6,755 bases of DNA, taken from Gammaproteobacteria bacterium. Its GTDB lineage: Bacteria; Pseudomonadota; Gammaproteobacteria; Pseudomonadales; Azotimanducaceae_A. Positions 1-6,547 of the stretch are shown here, piece after piece. Each line of letters begins with the position of its first letter. Position 1 is the first letter of the stretch. A model generated the notes under the pieces. That model saw nothing but the letters and a program-made list of their open reading frames with translations, made no database searches and was not told where the DNA came from. A program made the position numbers and the translations under genes. Location: the NCBI GenBank assembly GCA_026713405.1, contig JAPOON010000468.1, positions 1 to 6,755 of the forward strand, given 5' to 3'.

Positions 1-456
1 TCGGAATGTTGCGGCTCGTGGCGGTGTGCCAGGGCGAGCCGCCGGGTTCGATCCGTCGCGCTTCGCGGCCGTGGCGCTTGCCTTGCGCGTGCCTGCCCAG
101 GGCAGGCGGATGCCCCGCTTGCGGGGCGTTGCGTCACGTTGAGTTGAACGTGGCCCGGCGGCCGGTGCGGCGGTTCGGGTTGAACCACCCAGGTGAGACT
201 GCAGTTCGAGGAGATGCAGATAGATCAGGTCCGCGTGGTTGGCCGCCTGTTTGCCCGGTACCGGCAGGGGATCGGCGTTCAGGCGCGCCAGGTATTGCTG
301 ATTGGCCTGCTGAGGGTGCAGCCGGGCGATGCGCAGCGCCTCCAGCCCGAACCGGCTCTGTTCCGCGCCGACGTGGGCGATGGCGGGTTGGCAATAGACC
401 GTGCGGCCGTCCCGGTAGAGGCCGAGTGCGGCGTCGTTCAGCTCCAGCAGGATCAC
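1..456 (-). CDS. Actin-like/Hsp70-fold protein, N-terminal part only (runs off the left edge)
   Basis: An open frame of 152 codons with no stop starts at a GTG that overlaps the TGA of the channel gene (GTGA), so the two are probably translationally coupled. No strong Shine-Dalgarno is visible. Residues 1-17 (VILLELNDAALGLYRDG) resemble the first beta hairpin of Hsp70/actin-like ATPases, but the phosphate-1 signature DLGTT is replaced by ELNDA. Residues 33-56 then have an RFGLEALRIARLHP stretch, comparable in place to the 'VGxxAKRxAxxxP' part of DnaK. No signal peptide or membrane segment is seen, so it should be cytoplasmic. Beyond about residue 92 the sequence turns into Arg/Ala/Pro/Thr-rich low complexity, and third-position A/T rises from about 17% to about 33% of codons. 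This coincides with the inverted-repeat run, so the gene may be interrupted there. The family call is a by-eye resemblance; a wholly unrelated family is possible. Confidence 0.5.
   Translation of the reverse strand, partial: MILLELNDAALGLYRDGRTVYCQPAIAHVGAEQSRFGLEALRIARLHPQQANQQYLARLNADPLPVPGKQAANHADLIYLHLLELQSHLGGSTRTAAPAAGPRSTQRDATPRKRGIRLPWAGTRKASATAAKRDGSNPAARPGTPPRAATFR
11..186. repeat. Run of six short perfect inverted repeats (hairpin array)
   Basis: Arms read directly on the plus strand: 11-18/35-42 (GCGGCTCG, 16-base loop); 91-98/100-107 (GCCTGCCC, 1-base spacer); 112-118/121-127 (GCCCCGC, 2-base spacer); 135-140/147-152 (CACGTT, 6-base loop); 155-158/162-165 (CCGG, 3-base loop); 172-176/182-186 (GGTTC, 5-base loop). 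Stems follow one another with little space between them. This is consistent with a structured RNA, a REP/MITE-like element or a recombination site. I do not recognise the family: there is no GTAG-type REP signature, no clear attC core sites, and no group II intron domain V. It overlaps the distal part of the partial Hsp70-like frame. Confidence 0.5.
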
Positions 457-1256
457 GAATCGCGTACCCGCAGGTGCCGCAGCAGCCGCCGGTCGCAGTA
501 TTCCTGAACGTCGCGCACCAGGCGTTCCTGTATCAACTGCAACTGGTGCATCAGGAACATCACCACGATGCTGATCACCAGCGCAATGAAGGTCGAGTTG
601 AAGGCCACACCCAGGTTGGCGGTCACGCCGCTGATATCGCCTTCCACCGCCTTGTAGGCCTGGCCCAGCGCCTGGCTGATGCCGCGCACGGTGCCGATGA
701 AGCCGATGCTGGGTATGGCCCAGGCGATATAGCGCACCATGGCCAGTTCGCTGTCGAGCCGGTCGGATTCGGCGTCGCAGGCCTGGCGGACCGCCTCTGC
801 GCTGTCCTGGACATTGCGGGTGGAGGCAAAGCGCTGCAGCGCCGACATGAGCGCCCGGGGCAGCAGGAACGACTGCAGCCGTTCCGGCAGGGCCTGGATG
901 GGGCGGCCGTATTCCCGGGTGTCTTCGGGGAGAATGCTCACGCCCTCCGTGACGATCACCATGTCCTGATCCAGCAGATTGCGTTCCCTGATTGCGCTTC
1001 TGGCCTTGTAGCCGATGATGGCAATCGCCCAGAACATGAGGATGAAGCAGGATTCCTGCTCGAAATCCTTGAGCATCACGTAGACCGACTGTTCCTGCTC
1101 GACCAGTTCGCCCGCTGCTTCCTGAGCGGCCCGGGCATCGAGAATGGCCTGGGCATTCGGGCGGATGGCGGTGATGTAGATCAGGTGCACGACGATGAGC
1201 GCGATCACCAGGGCGCTTGCCTGGTAGATGAACTCGGTTGGGATCTGCCGTCGCAT
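453..1256 (-). CDS. MotA/TolQ/ExbB-family proton channel subunit
   Basis: A 267-residue inner-membrane protein with four hydrophobic helices at about 11-31, 68-86, 175-198 and 212-238. A cytoplasmic block lies at 87-174 and a basic C-tail follows helix 4. Basic residues place both ends in the cytoplasm, which is MotA-like topology rather than the three helices of ExbB/TolQ. The family signature is in helices 3-4: AIPSIGFIGTVRGI (180-193), then GVTANLGVAFNSTFIAL (210-226). By hand alignment, Thr189 and Thr222 match the pore threonines of ExbB (T148, T181) and Pro182 matches MotA P173, while the position of ExbB Glu176 is Val217. Family members couple ion flow across the inner membrane to work through a single-helix partner; no such partner is evident here. 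The ATG lies 10 bases after the upstream gene's stop, with only a weak AGG before it. The stop overlaps the next gene by GTGA. The family call is firm; the physiological role is unknown. Confidence 0.88.
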   Translation of the reverse strand: MRRQIPTEFIYQASALVIALIVVHLIYITAIRPNAQAILDARAAQEAAGELVEQEQSVYVMLKDFEQESCFILMFWAIAIIGYKARSAIRERNLLDQDMVIVTEGVSILPEDTREYGRPIQALPERLQSFLLPRALMSALQRFASTRNVQDSAEAVRQACDAESDRLDSELAMVRYIAWAIPSIGFIGTVRGISQALGQAYKAVEGDISGVTANLGVAFNSTFIALVISIVVMFLMHQLQLIQERLVRDVQEYCDRRLLRHLRVRDS

Positions 1257-1266
1257 GGGCCTGGAG

Positions 1267-1545
1267 TCAGATGTCTACTGGAAACGGAGCCGCGTAATCT
1301 TCCGAGATCTCTTCAGTGGGCTGAAAGACCTCCGCGGACGACGCTTCGCTGTCGCTGGTTGCCGGTTCCGCCTCTTCGCTCACCGGGGATTGCTGCCCGG
1401 CGCCGTCCTTCGGTTCTTCGGGGGCAGCTGAGATGCCGGCCGACAGGCAAATCAACCCGGCCACGGACAGCCACGGGAGCAGCCGCCGTGCGGTGGCGGG
1501 GATTTTAGACCTCTCATTCGCGGACAAGGTTGTCAAATGAGTCAA
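1267..1545 (-). CDS. Small acidic exported protein of unknown function
   Basis: No family is recognised. From the chosen TTG at 1545 it is about 92 residues: a basic n-region, a hydrophobic core LLPWLSVAGLICLSAGISA, a likely signal-peptidase site after ISA, then about 52 mature residues rich in Glu, Pro, Ser and Ala with almost no basic residues, ending APFPVDI. It is therefore probably periplasmic and disordered. The frame extends up to an ATG at 1617, but that would put about 44 residues before the hydrophobic core, and the added codons include AGA and several CGA unlike the neighbours. The TTG at 1545 has GGGAGGG about four bases upstream. A TTG at 1527 is also possible. The cysteine in the core lies mid-helix and is not a convincing lipobox. 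It ends 10 bases before the channel gene, so co-expression is very likely and it may be an accessory to the channel. Confidence 0.6.
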   Translation of the reverse strand: MTHLTTLSANERSKIPATARRLLPWLSVAGLICLSAGISAAPEEPKDGAGQQSPVSEEAEPATSDSEASSAEVFQPTEEISEDYAAPFPVDI

Positions 1546-1660
1546 CTTCCCTCCCGGTCGCTGTCTGTGGTCGGGCTGGGGCGTAGCCCCGTTGGCTTTC
1601 TGTCGAAATCGCTTCATATCCTAATTCGACCCTGGTCTTCGAGGGGCGTTCGATTCGCCG
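1546..1660 (-). other. Widest intercistronic gap of the operon, with a small hairpin
   Basis: If the small gene starts at 1545, 115 bases separate it from the stop of the PEGA/FGE gene; other gaps are 10-36 bases. It holds a perfect 5-bp stem with a 3-base loop (1578-1582/1586-1590, GGGGC/GCCCC). There is no T-run after it on the minus strand, so I do not call a terminator. TTGACT and TTGACA hexamers occur at the start of the small gene, but I found no -10 box at proper spacing. If the ATG at 1617 is the true start, most of this is coding. Confidence 0.3.
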
Positions 1661-3700
1661 CTATTCGGCGAACCTGGCGATTCTAAACCCGACGTCGCGC
1701 CTGCCGTCGATGCCGTAGTCGCGGAACGACAGCCGCAGGTCGGTTGTGGTGCCGTGCATCCAGCTGGACCCGCGGATCACATGATACTCCCCTTCCGACG
1801 GTCCGAGCGGCCCGGTTTGCGGGTCTGGCGGGTGCTTGTAGAAGTCGTGGGTCCACTCCGCAACATTTCCGCCCAGGTCGTAGAGGCCCTTGGCGTTGGG
1901 GGGGAAGATACCGACGGGCGATGCGACGGCGTAATTGTCGTTGTAGCCGAAGATGATGCGGCCGACCAGGTTCGAGGCGGCCCGGTCGGCGTAGTTGCCG
2001 TGGCGCGCCGGCGGCGGCAGGGCAGGGCCCCAGGGGAAACGCAGCAGTTCCGCCTGGCCGGGACGGTGGCGGGCGGCCCAGGCCCATTCGCCTTCCGCGG
2101 GGAGCCGATAACCCGTCGATTGCGGGTTGAAACCGGTAACCTTGCCGAATTCCGCCGTGTAGAACGGCAGCAGGTTGTCCTGTTCGGAGAGCCAGTTGCA
2201 GTACAGCGCCGCGTCGTGCCAGCTCACCTCGACCACGGGCTGATTTTCCTTGTCGAGGCGCTGGTCTTCGTAGGAACCGCTGTCGTGGCCGGTCGCGAAC
2301 GCCTTGAACTGCGCGTTGGTCACTTCGTGGACACCGAGGTAGAAAAGGCGCGACAGCGGGACTTCGCGCAGCGCCTCGTTGGCGCGCCGCCCCGGTTCCC
2401 GGCGGGAGGCGCCCATGGTGATCGGGCCGGGCTCGAACAGCTTCAGGCGCTGGCCCTGGGCCGTGACGATCTCCGGCTGCAGGGCGGCGAGGCGCGCTTC
2501 CTCGAGGGTGAGCAGCTTGACCTTGAGTTCCTGGGTCAGTCCGCTGCGCGGCTGGATTTCGCGGCTGTAGCCGGCGTAGCCGTCCAGCCGGATTTCCAGC
2601 CGGTGGGGCCGCACCGGCAGCTCCAGTGTCCGGTCCGCCGTGCCGGCCGGGCGCCCGTCGATGAAGAGGCGGGCTTGTGGCGGATCTGCCTGGACGACCA
2701 GGAGGCCGGTCAATTCCTCCAGGTCCAGGTTCAGTATGCGCTCTTCGCCGGAATTCAGGCGCACGCGGGCACTGCGTGGCGCGAAGCCGCCCTTGAAGGC
2801 CTGTACTTCGTAGTTGCGGCCGGATTGCAGGGCGATGCTGACCGGCGCCTCGCCCTGGTAGCGGCCGTCCACGGTCACGCCCGCCCGGCCCGGCCGGGTG
2901 CGCACGACGAGCGTGCCGTCGGCCCGTTGCAGCCTGACAGTGGGCAGCGTGCGCTCTTCCTGCGCCGTCACCAGTATGCGCTGGCGGTGGCTCCTGTGGC
3001 CGGGCAGGGTCAGTCTGATGTCGTGCTCGCCGTCGAGAATCTGCACGATGCCGTTGGTCAGCGTTCCGGTGTCGGCATCGTCCACGAAGATGCGGGCGCC
3101 TGGCGGCTCGGACGAAAAGGCGATGTCGCCCCAGTTCGGCAGGAGTGTGGCATCGACTGTCTGGGGCTGATTGCGCCCCTCAACCGCCACGGCCATGTCG
3201 AGGGGCTGGTAACGCGGGTGGGTGAACCGGAACCGGCGCGCGCCGGCCTCGATGGCGATGTCCTTGAGTGGCGTCTGACCCAGCGGCCTGCCGTCCACGG
3301 TCAGGCTGGCGCCTTCCGGCTCGGTCACCACCGTGACCAGTCCGGGCAGCGGCACGAACTCGAATGCGAATGACTGGTTGCGCTCTGGGCCGATGTCGAG
3401 CGGCATTTCCAGGGGGTAATAACCTTCCGCTACCGCCAGTAGCGTATAGCGTTGTTGCAGCAGCAGGTGTATTTCTCCAAACGCAAGGGCCGGGCCGCCG
3501 GAAACGCTGACCCGGCTTGCCGACGGGTTGAACTGGAACTCCACCGAACGTGCGGTGAAAAGAAATACCAGAATGGCGGCTGCCAGTGTGCCCAGTGCCA
3601 GCAACAGGCCCTGAACGGGTGTAAGCCGGCGCCGCCGCGTCGGTGCGGCCGTGGTCGGCCGGTATCGGACCGGTTGAATGACAGGGTCGTCGGTCTGCAT
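1661..3700 (-). CDS. Membrane-anchored protein with five PEGA-type repeats and an FGE-sulfatase (SUMF1)-like domain
   Basis: A 679-residue protein. A basic cytoplasmic tail (RRRR at 22-25) is followed by one helix at about 29-49 and a long periplasmic part. About five PEGA-type beta repeats follow, near 52-119, 121-189, 192-258, 262-328 and 332-398; those at 121-398 carry the typical P-x-G/A-x-[IV]-x-[VI]-D-G core, and the first is diverged. Residues about 410-677 match the FGE-sulfatase/SUMF1 family: EVTNAQF (459-465), PVVEVSW (488-494), GYRLPAEGEW (530-539), GNVAEW (611-616) and DVGFRIAR (669-676). In true formylglycine-generating enzymes the motif GGSFMCHRSYC carries two catalytic cysteines. 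Here the aligned stretch is RGSSWMHGTTT (643-653), giving Met648 and Thr653, so the domain is probably a non-catalytic binding or scaffold module, as in many relatives. An in-frame TGA two codons upstream of the ATG fixes the start, although no Shine-Dalgarno is visible. The gene begins 21 bases after the TPR gene. Confidence 0.85.
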   Translation of the reverse strand: MQTDDPVIQPVRYRPTTAAPTRRRRLTPVQGLLLALGTLAAAILVFLFTARSVEFQFNPSASRVSVSGGPALAFGEIHLLLQQRYTLLAVAEGYYPLEMPLDIGPERNQSFAFEFVPLPGLVTVVTEPEGASLTVDGRPLGQTPLKDIAIEAGARRFRFTHPRYQPLDMAVAVEGRNQPQTVDATLLPNWGDIAFSSEPPGARIFVDDADTGTLTNGIVQILDGEHDIRLTLPGHRSHRQRILVTAQEERTLPTVRLQRADGTLVVRTRPGRAGVTVDGRYQGEAPVSIALQSGRNYEVQAFKGGFAPRSARVRLNSGEERILNLDLEELTGLLVVQADPPQARLFIDGRPAGTADRTLELPVRPHRLEIRLDGYAGYSREIQPRSGLTQELKVKLLTLEEARLAALQPEIVTAQGQRLKLFEPGPITMGASRREPGRRANEALREVPLSRLFYLGVHEVTNAQFKAFATGHDSGSYEDQRLDKENQPVVEVSWHDAALYCNWLSEQDNLLPFYTAEFGKVTGFNPQSTGYRLPAEGEWAWAARHRPGQAELLRFPWGPALPPPARHGNYADRAASNLVGRIIFGYNDNYAVASPVGIFPPNAKGLYDLGGNVAEWTHDFYKHPPDPQTGPLGPSEGEYHVIRGSSWMHGTTTDLRLSFRDYGIDGRRDVGFRIARFAE

Positions 3701-3721
3701 GAATCAGCGCGCTAGCCGGGC

Positions 3722-5260
3722 CTACTCACGAACAGGTCCGGCCAGGACCTCCCGGCAGCGGATGTCCACGGGCGCCATGTCCGTGCGGACGGTGATGCTG
3801 GCACGGACGTCCCGGCAACCGTCCCGGCTGCCGATCAGGGTATAGGCGCCGGGGCGCAGGTTGAGGCGCAGTTCGTCGAATTTGCCTAGTGGGCCGACGT
3901 TTGAGAGCAGGACTTCAGTGGCATTGTCGGACTTCAGAATCACCGGCACGGGATTGGCGTAGAGATTCAGCAGTGCTTCCACCTCTGTGATTTTCCCGGC
4001 GAGGACTGGGCCGCGGGGTTCCAGTTCCCTGGCACGGTTGAGGGTCTCCCTGGCGGCGGCATAGAGCCGGTTCGAGGAGAGCGACTCCGCGCCGGCAGCG
4101 ATGTCCCGCAGTGCGGCGAGCGTTTCCAGTTGCTGCCGTGCCCGGGTGATGCCGGCGCGCGCGAACTGGATGTTGCCGTCCAGCGCGAGGATGGCCTCGA
4201 AGGCCTGTGCCGCCGCCGGCCAGTCTTCTCCGGCTTCGGCCTCGGCGGCCTGCCCCCGCAGATTCTCGACCTGTCTGACCAGCCCCTGTTCGGCGATCTG
4301 CTGCAGGCCCCCGAGCGCGGCGCCGTTGTCGGGGTCCATGGACAGCGCTTTTCGAAATGACGATTCGGCCTGGCTCAACTTCCCCCTGGCCAACTGGGCA
4401 AAACCGGCCGACAGAAGGGACTGCAGGCGCTGGGCAGAGCGTTGCTGCCGGGCTTCCCTCATGGCCCGGTCGAGCCCAGGGGTCTCAGGATCGAGGGTGC
4501 GTATGCGCGAGTAGGTGGCCAGCGCAGCGTCCCACTGGCCGGACAGTTCCTCATTGTGCGCGTCGCGGAACAGCGAGACGATTTCCGGCAGGCGCTCTGC
4601 CCGCGCCTCGGCGCGCAGCAGGTCCGGGTGCGCCGGCTTGATGAGGCGTGCGTCCGCAAGCCAGCGTTCCGCCTCGCCGGCATCCAGGGAATCGATACCC
4701 GCCAGTGCGTTGGCCAGCGCCGTATCGAAGCGGCCGTGACCTTCAGCGATCAGTGCCTCCAGGGCATCCGCGGCGCCGCGATAGTTGTCGATGGCGGCCG
4801 CATAGCGTTCGTCGACAAACGACTCATCGCCCTCGTGCGCCAGGTTCTTGGCGGCTTCGTAGGCCTCGGCGGCCCAGGTTTCAACCTGCACGGCCCCGCG
4901 CAGTTCGATCTCGAGTTCAACGAACCGGGCGAGTTCGTCCTGGGCCCCGGTGCGGGCCTGCTCGCGCAGCAGGGCTTCGAAAGGTGGGGGCTCGGCCGGC
5001 CTCGCGGCAGCCGGGAGCCGGTCGTTCGCCTGGGTGGATGCCGCATCGCCGGCGGAGGAACTCGCCTGGCCGTGGCCGGTCGCCACCGGTTCCACGAATT
5101 GCGGCGCCAGTACGAACAGGGCGAACACGAGCACGCCTGCCCCGGCGAGGAACAGGTAGACGAACAGCCTGCGCGAGTCGATGCGGCGGCTCTTCCGGAC
5201 CGTTCCGGCATGGCTCAGCGGGACGGCCCTGGGCTTGATCGGTTCCGTTCTGTCAGACAT
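3722..5260 (-). CDS. Membrane-anchored TPR protein with a C-terminal PEGA-like beta domain
   Basis: A 512-residue protein. A basic tail (RKSRR at 22-26) and one helix at about 32-53 anchor it in the inner membrane, with the rest in the periplasm. A Ser/Ala/Pro-rich linker (61-93) leads to helical TPR-like hairpins at about 130-170, 235-262, 281-320, 338-370 and 385-415. The clearest are GQWDAALATYSRIRTLDP (241-258) and GKLSQAESSFRKALSMDP (293-310). The last about 75 residues are beta-rich; LRLNLRPGAYTLIGSRDG (464-481) recalls a PEGA domain. Cys482 and Cys502 could form a disulfide. TPR arrays bind partner proteins, so a scaffold role beside the PEGA/FGE protein is inferred. The ATG lies 36 bases after the lipoprotein stop; that gap holds a GCGCG-CTA-CGCGC hairpin (5283-5295), and GCAGGG precedes the ATG as a weak ribosome site. 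No function is assigned beyond this architecture. Confidence 0.8.
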   Translation of the reverse strand: MSDRTEPIKPRAVPLSHAGTVRKSRRIDSRRLFVYLFLAGAGVLVFALFVLAPQFVEPVATGHGQASSSAGDAASTQANDRLPAAARPAEPPPFEALLREQARTGAQDELARFVELEIELRGAVQVETWAAEAYEAAKNLAHEGDESFVDERYAAAIDNYRGAADALEALIAEGHGRFDTALANALAGIDSLDAGEAERWLADARLIKPAHPDLLRAEARAERLPEIVSLFRDAHNEELSGQWDAALATYSRIRTLDPETPGLDRAMREARQQRSAQRLQSLLSAGFAQLARGKLSQAESSFRKALSMDPDNGAALGGLQQIAEQGLVRQVENLRGQAAEAEAGEDWPAAAQAFEAILALDGNIQFARAGITRARQQLETLAALRDIAAGAESLSSNRLYAAARETLNRARELEPRGPVLAGKITEVEALLNLYANPVPVILKSDNATEVLLSNVGPLGKFDELRLNLRPGAYTLIGSRDGCRDVRASITVRTDMAPVDIRCREVLAGPVRE

Positions 5261-5296
5261 GGTCGCGCCCTGCGGATCCTGCGCGCGCTACGCGCC

Positions 5297-6547
5297 CTAT
5301 GCCGATTCGGGCGCTTCCGCGGGCGGCGCGTCTTCGACGTCGAGTCCCAGGTCTTCGAAGTAAACTCTGCGCAGGATGCGGCGGAGTTCCTGGTACTGCT
5401 GTTCCACCGTGCCCTGCAGGTGCACCGTCTGGTTCTCCAGTTCTATGGTGTGGGGCATGATCTCCTGCTCCGCGGCCACCCCGATTTCCTGGAGAACCTC
5501 GGCCTGCATCGCGGCCTCGTTGCGCTTCGCCACGGCGCTCTTGATCAGCGCCGCGCCCGCGGCGATGGAAACCAGCCCGGCGGCGTCCACGTAGGCGTTG
5601 TTGCTGTCGTAGATCGCGCCGATGCCGCCGATGATGGCGCCGGCTCCGGCCCACGTCTTGCCCCGGGCCTGGGCCTCAAGTTCCCGCAATGCAATGGCTT
5701 CGTCGAAGGTGGCGGCGCGCCACTGGTGGTAAGGCCGGAACATGTTGCGGTGGAAGCCCGCGTAATACTCATCGAGCGTGTCGATGAACAGGTACTCGCG
5801 CTCGCGCACGCGGCGCACCCGCTCGAGCATGGGATCGTCCGGCGACGGCAGGCGCACGAGTTCGAAATCGCCGTTGGGCAGGTCGCGAACGTGGGTGGCG
5901 AAGGCATCGGGCGCGAAATCCCGCGCAAACTTCATTTCCGCCGTTGCGCGGATCTCGCGAACGGTCTGTTCATCGAGCGACTGCCGATAGGCGAGCATGT
6001 CGTCGGCGAGGTTCTTGTAGTTGGCCTGGAACGGGTCGATATCCGGCGGAATCGTCTCGGAATACGCGTACTTGCTGGCAAGGGCGTGGTAGGTCTCGGT
6101 GAACCATTCGACCCCGCGGGCGTCGGTGACGGTCATCTCCAGCGTCAGCCGCTCGCCGTCCGATTCCACGATCCTGCCGGTCACCGTCACGTCTACCGCA
6201 TGGGTCGGCCTGGGCACCACACGTACCGCCCCCCAGTTGCCGGTGCTCTGCAGCAGGTTCTTGGCGAAATAGGGGATGAACTGCGCTTCGGCGCGGCGCA
6301 GATCGGGATGAATGAGTTCTTCGATCTGTTCATCGAAGGTCTCGGGAATGTTCGGGTCGAGCACCGCCAGGCCCACATCGAGCAGCTGGTCTTCGCTCTG
6401 TACGCCCTGATACTGCATGGGCGGGGTCATGTCGACGGTGCGCACCGTCTGGCTTACGCAACCGCACAGCCCGAGCAGTGGGAGCGCGAGCCAAAGCAGG
6501 AGTCGGCGCCCTGTGCCGGAGCTGGAGAGTTTGATCGCATGGAACAA
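5297..6547 (-). CDS. Probable outer-membrane lipoprotein of unknown function with a glycine-rich hydrophobic segment
   Basis: From the TTG at 6547 the product is 416 residues. A lipoprotein signal (two Arg, then LLLWLALPLLGLCG) ends at a lipobox L-C-G-C, with lipidated Cys at residue 30. Position +2 is Val, not Asp, so outer-membrane sorting is expected. The frame is open up to an ATG at 6700, but that would give an 80-residue signal region of non-coding-like composition, so I prefer the TTG although its Shine-Dalgarno is poor. Residues about 85-150 (LQSTGNWGAVRVVP, then VDVTVTGRIVESDGERL) look like an alternating alpha/beta fold reminiscent of CsgG/LpoB/PqiC-type lipoprotein domains; this is a by-eye impression. 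A Gly/Ala-rich hydrophobic segment at about 299-339, interrupted by DSNN, resembles a glycine-zipper hairpin and could enter a membrane. The tail is helical, then acidic and Pro-rich. It is the first recognisable gene of the operon in this window. Confidence 0.75.
   Translation of the reverse strand: MFHAIKLSSSGTGRRLLLWLALPLLGLCGCVSQTVRTVDMTPPMQYQGVQSEDQLLDVGLAVLDPNIPETFDEQIEELIHPDLRRAEAQFIPYFAKNLLQSTGNWGAVRVVPRPTHAVDVTVTGRIVESDGERLTLEMTVTDARGVEWFTETYHALASKYAYSETIPPDIDPFQANYKNLADDMLAYRQSLDEQTVREIRATAEMKFARDFAPDAFATHVRDLPNGDFELVRLPSPDDPMLERVRRVREREYLFIDTLDEYYAGFHRNMFRPYHQWRAATFDEAIALRELEAQARGKTWAGAGAIIGGIGAIYDSNNAYVDAAGLVSIAAGAALIKSAVAKRNEAAMQAEVLQEIGVAAEQEIMPHTIELENQTVHLQGTVEQQYQELRRILRRVYFEDLGLDVEDAPPAEAPESA

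Noticed and set aside
42..58. tRNA-like T-loop (GGGTTCGATCC) on the plus strand
   Set aside because: The flanking bases do not pair as a T stem, and no acceptor, D or anticodon arms can be drawn around it.
6..1508. A 500-codon open frame on the plus strand
   Set aside because: It lies antisense to the channel gene, the small exported protein gene and the Hsp70-like frame. Its product is Arg/Pro/His-rich with no recognisable domain, as expected for a shadow frame in GC-rich DNA.
1578..1590. GGGGC/GCCCC hairpin as a transcription terminator
   Set aside because: The stem is only 5 bp and no T-run follows on the minus strand.
1754..3373. A 539-codon open frame on the plus strand
   Set aside because: It is fully antisense to the PEGA/FGE gene, whose family motifs are unambiguous. 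The plus-strand product has no recognisable motif.
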